Shown here piece by piece: positions 16,021 to 19,478 of a stretch of DNA of 19,478 nucleotides. Source of the DNA: Prevotella sp. UBA3757 (GTDB lineage: Bacteria > Bacteroidota > Bacteroidia > Bacteroidales > Bacteroidaceae). The DNA is taken from positions 1-19,478 of the forward strand of contig DFGF01000052.1 of NCBI GenBank assembly GCA_002371715.1, given 5' to 3'. Numbering within the stretch: position 1 is the stretch's first letter; each line of letters opens with the position of its first letter. The position numbers were made by a program, and so were the translations under genes. Under the pieces are notes generated by a model, which worked only from the letters and a program-made list of their open reading frames with translations, had not been told where the DNA came from and searched no databases.

Positions 16021-17751
16021 ATGAATAAAGGAAAGCGAAGCATGAAAATGATGATGAAGTTGCTCGGCGCAGCATTCTTCATTCTTCATTCTTCATTCTT
16101 CATTTCCTGTCAATCGATGCTGGAGACCGAGTCTGACCTGGTGGAGTTTGCCGAAGACCACACGCTGAACCATGCCACCGACTCCGTCTACAGCGTACTG
16201 GGTATCATCAACAAGATGCAGGTCATAGCCGACCGCAGCGTGCTGCTGGGCGAGGTGCGCGCCGACCTGATGCAGCCCACCGCTGCAGCCACTACCGACC
16301 TGAAGCGACTGGCCGACTTCAACTTCAGCGAGGCCAACCGCTACAATCAGATCAGCGACTACTATGCCGTCATCAACAACTGCAACTACTTCCTGGCACA
16401 TATCGACACCGCCATGGAGCGCCGAGGCCGCAACCTCTTCATGCGCGAATATGCCGCCGTCAAGTCGTATCGTGCCTGGACCTACCTGCAGCTGGCTCAG
16501 ATTTATGGACAGGTGCCGCTGATACTGCAGCCGCTGATGACCGAGAAGGAAGCCCGCGAGGCCATGAACCAGCCGCGCGCCGACATCAAGACCATCTGCG
16601 AGACATTCATTGCCGACCTGACGCCCTACGTCGGCGTCAACCTGCCGGAATATGGCGACATCAACAGTATGCCGTCGGAGAAGTTCTTCATACCGATGCG
16701 GGCGCTCCTGGGCGACCTCTGCCTCTGGGCCGGCCGCTATCAGGAGGCTGCCTACTGGTATCACGCCTACCTGACCGACAAGTACGACCCCATCCAGATG
16801 AGCCACTACCGTACGTACTGGCCCAACTCCACGCAGTTTGACTATCCGTCCGACAGCTACCAGCCCACGGCATACAATAACGAGGTGCTGACCTACATAC
16901 CCATGGAGATTCGCGTCTTCGACGGTACCATCAGCAATCTGCCCAACCTGTATAACTCGACAACGGAGAACAACTACTTCTACCAGCTGACCGCCTCGCG
17001 CGGCATGGCCAACCTCTCGGCCAGCCAGATTTACTGCTTCGAGGTGAGCCTCGCCGGTGCCACCACCAAGGACACCCTCTATGCACCGCGCACGGGCTTC
17101 ACCCGCAGCGAGTACGAGGGCGACCTGCGCTTCGCCTCGAACTTCTCGCTGCGCTCGTCGGGCACCCAGAACGACTATTCGGAGTATAACTCCTACATGC
17201 AGACCATCAGCAAGGTCGGTTTGCACCGTATACCCCTCTATCGCGCCACGATGGTCTACCTACGCTATGCCGAGGCACTCAACCGTGCCGGTTACCCGCA
17301 GTCGGCATTTGCCATCCTGAAGTACGGCATCTGCGACGACATCCTGCAGGCCCGCGTCGACCCCAGGGAACTGGCTGATGCCGGCGAACTGGTGACGTTC
17401 GACCCCGAGCTGTTCCCGTTTGAGGGACGTTACTTCGGCGTCCACTCGCTGGGTTCCGGCGATGCCCACGCCAACAAGTACTTCACCCTGCCCCAGCCTG
17501 CCCAGCAGCTGGCCTCGCGTCAGGACACCGTCAACTACCAGATTCCGCTGGTCGAGGACATCATCGTGACGGAGATGGCTCTGGAGGGTGCCTTCGAGGG
17601 CTACCGCTTCAACGACCTCGCACGTATTGCCCTGCGCCGCAACGATCCGGCCTACCTGGCTGACCCCGTCAGCATGCGCAAGGGTACCGCCGATGCCGAC
17701 CTGCGCCAGAAACTGATGGACACCAAGAACTGGTATCTGCCCATTCAGTAA
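16021..17751 (+). CDS. SusD-2, SusD/RagB family lipoprotein
   Basis: 576 residues from the ATG at 16021. This start was chosen because it gives the basic n-region MNKGKRSMKMMMK, a hydrophobic core and the lipobox FISC with Cys30, like the other lipoproteins here. The frame is open back to 15952 and also has ATGs at 16006 and 16042; the 15952 start would add an acidic, non-signal-like 23-residue leader and arises from the repeat. After Cys30 comes QSMLETESDLVEF. The TPR-like SusD core has AAVKSYRAWTYLQLAQIYGQ followed by VPLIL (from about 145), and the C-terminal block EGYRFNDLARIALRR is at 526-540, ending WYLPIQ. It would form the lid of SusC-2. The signal-peptide core is encoded by four perfect CATTCTT heptamers, an unusual situation. 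It is the last gene before the terminator. Confidence 0.9.
   Translation: MNKGKRSMKMMMKLLGAAFFILHSSFFISCQSMLETESDLVEFAEDHTLNHATDSVYSVLGIINKMQVIADRSVLLGEVRADLMQPTAAATTDLKRLADFNFSEANRYNQISDYYAVINNCNYFLAHIDTAMERRGRNLFMREYAAVKSYRAWTYLQLAQIYGQVPLILQPLMTEKEAREAMNQPRADIKTICETFIADLTPYVGVNLPEYGDINSMPSEKFFIPMRALLGDLCLWAGRYQEAAYWYHAYLTDKYDPIQMSHYRTYWPNSTQFDYPSDSYQPTAYNNEVLTYIPMEIRVFDGTISNLPNLYNSTTENNYFYQLTASRGMANLSASQIYCFEVSLAGATTKDTLYAPRTGFTRSEYEGDLRFASNFSLRSSGTQNDYSEYNSYMQTISKVGLHRIPLYRATMVYLRYAEALNRAGYPQSAFAILKYGICDDILQARVDPRELADAGELVTFDPELFPFEGRYFGVHSLGSGDAHANKYFTLPQPAQQLASRQDTVNYQIPLVEDIIVTEMALEGAFEGYRFNDLARIALRRNDPAYLADPVSMRKGTADADLRQKLMDTKNWYLPIQ
16073..16100 (+). repeat. Perfect heptamer repeat CATTCTT x4 in SusD-2 signal-peptide codons
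   Basis: Four identical copies of CATTCTT, followed by CATT, encode FFILHSSFFIS just before the lipobox cysteine. Three units equal seven codons, so the peptide is itself quasi-repetitive. Any gain or loss not in multiples of three units would shift the reading frame upstream of the lipid anchor. Confidence 0.95.
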
Positions 17752-17773
17752 GCATCCCTACAGGCAAAAACAA

Positions 17774-17810
17774 TGAGAGGATAGGCCGCGTGCCTATCCT
17801 CTCAATTTTT
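17774..17810. terminator. Intrinsic terminator between SusD-2 and sufB, probably bidirectional
   Basis: A perfect 13-bp inverted repeat has left arm TGAGAGGATAGGC (17774-17786), loop CGCGT (17787-17791) and right arm GCCTATCCTCTCA (17792-17804). T-rich sequence (ATTTTT) follows on the plus strand. On the minus strand the A-run before the left arm gives TTGTTTTTG after the hairpin. It lies in the 74-bp gap between two convergent genes and can end transcription from both sides. Confidence 0.9.
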
Positions 17811-17825
17811 GTCTTTGATAACTGA

Positions 17826-19310
17826 TTAGCCGACGGTACCTTCCAGCGAAACCGACAACAGTTTCTGGGCCTCGACGGCAAACTCCATGGGCAGCTTCTG
17901 AATGACCTCCTTGGCATAACCGTTCACGATCAGTCCGACGGCCTGCTCGGTGGGAATGCCGCGCTGGTTGCAGTAGAAGAGCTGGTCCTCGGAAATCTTC
18001 GACGTGGTAGCCTCATGCTCAAAGATGGCCGTGTCGTTGTGCACGTCCATATAGGGGAACGTGTGGGCACCGCAGTCGGAGCCCAACAGCAGCGAGTCGC
18101 ACGAGGAGTAGTTACGGGCGTTCTCGGCGGTTGCAGTGGCGCGCACCAGCCCACGATACGAGTTTTGCGAGTGTCCTGCCGAAATGCCCTTCGAGATGAT
18201 GGTCGACTTGGTGTTGCGGCCTATGTGAATCATCTTGGTGCCGGTGTCGGCTTCCTGATAGTTGTTGGTGACAGCCACCGAATAGAATTCCGCCACGCTG
18301 TTGTCGCCGCGCAGGATGCACGAGGGGTATTTCCATGTAACGGCCGATCCCGTCTCCACCTGTGTCCACGACAGCTTGCTGTCCACGCCGCGCAAATCGC
18401 CGCGCTTCGTGACGAGGTTCAGCACGCCTCCCCTGCCCTGCTCGTCGCCGGGATACCAGTTCTGGACGGTGGAATACTTCACCTCGGCCCTATCCATGAC
18501 GATAATCTCGACAATGGCGGCATGCAGCTGGTTCTCGTCGCGCATCGGGGCCGTGCAGCCCTCAAGATAGGAAACGTAAGAGTCGTCGTCGGCCACGATG
18601 AGCGTACGCTCAAACTGACCCGTATTGCGGGCATTGATGCGGAAATAGCTGCTCAGCTCCATCGGACAGCGCACACCCTTGGGGATGTAGACGAAAGAAC
18701 CGTCAGAGAATACTGCCGAATTCAACGCGGCATAGAAATTGTCGCGATAGGGCACCACGGTCCCTAAATACTGGCGCACCAGGTCGCCGTGCTCCTTGAT
18801 GGCCTCGCCTATCGAGCAGAAGATGACGCCCTTCTCGCGCAGCTTCTCCTTAAAGGTGGTCTTCACCGAGACGGAGTCCATGATAGCATCTACGGCCGTA
18901 TTGCCGCTCAGTGCCAGACGCTCCTCGAGGGGAATGCCCAGCTTGTCGAACGTCTTCTCCAGTTCGGGGTCTATACCTGAGTCTCCGGCCGACTGTCCGC
19001 TATTCCCTTTACCCTTTTCCTTCGGCTTGGCCGTCGGGTCGGCATAATACGAGATGGCCTGATAGTCTATCTCGGGCACGTGCACATGCCCCCACTTCGG
19101 CTCCTGCTGTTCCTTCCAATAGCGGAAAGCCCGGAGCCGGAAGTCAAGCATCCACTCAGGTTCGCCCTTCTTCTGCGATATGAGCCGGACCACGTCCTCG
19201 TTCAGTCCCTTCTCTATGATTTCCGTATGCACATCCGTGGTAAAACCGAACTCATACTTTTGTTCGGCCACCTGGCGGACATATTCGTTATTCTGACTTT
19301 CTATTGCCAT
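17826..19310 (-). CDS. sufB: SufB, Fe-S cluster scaffold protein
   Basis: 494 residues, close to the 495 of E. coli SufB. SufB is the scaffold of the cytoplasmic SufBC2D complex, on which Fe-S clusters are assembled using sulfur passed from a SufS-type desulfurase and ATPase SufC. Family landmarks are clear: EPEWMLDFRLRAFRYW (about 50-65), FVYIPKGVRCPMELSSYFRI, AEFYSVAVTNNYQEADTGTK and the C-terminal FAVEAQKLLSVSLE. The residues matching E. coli Cys405 and Glu434, needed for cluster formation, are present as Cys404 (YSSCDSLL) and Glu433 (FEHEATTS). A basic and glycine-rich stretch, KPKEKGKGNSGQSAGDSG (95-112), looks like a small insertion in a variable linker and is encoded partly by heptamer-like DNA. 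No sufC or sufD follows; the gene ends at a terminator, so it appears monocistronic here. Confidence 0.97.
   Translation of the reverse strand: MAIESQNNEYVRQVAEQKYEFGFTTDVHTEIIEKGLNEDVVRLISQKKGEPEWMLDFRLRAFRYWKEQQEPKWGHVHVPEIDYQAISYYADPTAKPKEKGKGNSGQSAGDSGIDPELEKTFDKLGIPLEERLALSGNTAVDAIMDSVSVKTTFKEKLREKGVIFCSIGEAIKEHGDLVRQYLGTVVPYRDNFYAALNSAVFSDGSFVYIPKGVRCPMELSSYFRINARNTGQFERTLIVADDDSYVSYLEGCTAPMRDENQLHAAIVEIIVMDRAEVKYSTVQNWYPGDEQGRGGVLNLVTKRGDLRGVDSKLSWTQVETGSAVTWKYPSCILRGDNSVAEFYSVAVTNNYQEADTGTKMIHIGRNTKSTIISKGISAGHSQNSYRGLVRATATAENARNYSSCDSLLLGSDCGAHTFPYMDVHNDTAIFEHEATTSKISEDQLFYCNQRGIPTEQAVGLIVNGYAKEVIQKLPMEFAVEAQKLLSVSLEGTVG
19003..19023 (-). repeat. Purine-rich heptamer-like repeat inside sufB
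   Basis: On the coding strand the units GGAAAAG, GGTAAAG, GGAATAG overlap this stretch and encode the EKGKGN part of a variable linker (residues about 98-103). It resembles the AAAGGKR-type linker at 11055-11082. With fewer than three clean units, chance cannot be excluded. Confidence 0.45.
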
Positions 19311-19317
19311 TTGGCCG

Positions 19318-19325
19318 CAAAGTTA
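19318..19325 (-). promoter_or_regulatory. Predicted -7 promoter element of sufB
   Basis: Read on the minus strand this is TAACTTTG, identical to the -7 boxes of the other two transcription units. It lies only seven bases upstream of the sufB ATG, so transcription would start at about 19311-19313 and the mRNA would have almost no leader. No clear -33 TTTG is seen at normal spacing. Confidence 0.55.
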
Positions 19326-19478
19326 CAACAAAAGGTTGACTTAGGAAAGCAATTTTGGAGAATTAACGCAGAAAGCGCGTAAATAAAAGGCAAGACGGGG
19401 AAAAAAGTTCTGTCGTCTCACATATTTAAACGGATTAGACGGATTTTAATCTAAGTTCATCATCAAATGCTTAGACAA
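19326..19478. other. Non-coding region upstream of sufB
   Basis: No reading frame, tRNA or convincing hairpin was found. Two adjacent 9-bp imperfect copies, CGGATTAGA and CGGATTTTA, lie at 19431-19448, and a 5-bp inverted repeat (AGACG and CGTCT, about 19393-19419) is too weak to call. The neighbouring gene must lie beyond the window. Confidence 0.5.

Noticed and set aside
3964..16104. CRISPR-like array
   Set aside because: Units are 7 bp, head to tail without spacers, and no cas genes are present.
18015..18767. 250-codon frame on the plus strand opposite sufB
   Set aside because: sufB is certain from conserved residues; the opposite frame has no independent support.
19393..19448. Weak inverted repeat and 9-bp direct repeat upstream of sufB
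   Set aside because: Stem of about 5 bp with a long loop and only two imperfect direct copies; both expected by chance.

Overview
The window looks like chromosome from a Bacteroidales bacterium, most likely a Prevotella-type gut or oral species. Four things support this: two SusC/SusD outer-membrane pairs, lipoproteins with acidic residues after the lipid-bearing cysteine, the Bacteroidetes -7 promoter element TAnnTTTG in front of three transcription units, and no clear Shine-Dalgarno sequences. The genus is inference; no marker gene in the window settles it.

Layout. Positions 1-1070 (minus strand) hold the first 356 codons of a secreted beta-sandwich protein cut off by the window edge. A 283-bp divergent promoter region follows. 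Positions 1354-17751 are a seven-gene, one-directional cluster in the order FAS1 lipoprotein A, SusC-1, SusD-1, FAS1 lipoprotein B, FAS1 lipoprotein C, SusC-2, SusD-2. A 13-bp hairpin terminator (17774-17810) separates the cluster from a convergent sufB (17826-19310, minus strand), which has a promoter almost touching its start codon. The last 168 bases are upstream non-coding DNA.

How it may work. The seven genes look like one nutrient-uptake locus with two TonB-dependent transporters, their two surface lids and three further exported fasciclin-domain (FAS1) lipoproteins. No glycoside hydrolase, peptidase, sulfatase, sigma factor or sensor regulator is encoded within the window, so the ligand is unknown. 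The FAS1 lipoproteins could be surface ligand-binding or assembly partners of the transporters. That is inference, and this is the functionally least understood part of the window.

The most unusual DNA feature is a set of short tandem repeats with a 7-bp period. They fill several intergenic linkers and also lie inside signal-peptide codons of SusC-1, FAS1 lipoprotein B and SusD-2, usually with the complementary strand as the coding strand. In two genes the linker repeat can pair with the signal-peptide repeat and enclose the start codon. Because 7 is not a multiple of 3, a gain or loss of one unit would shift the frame.
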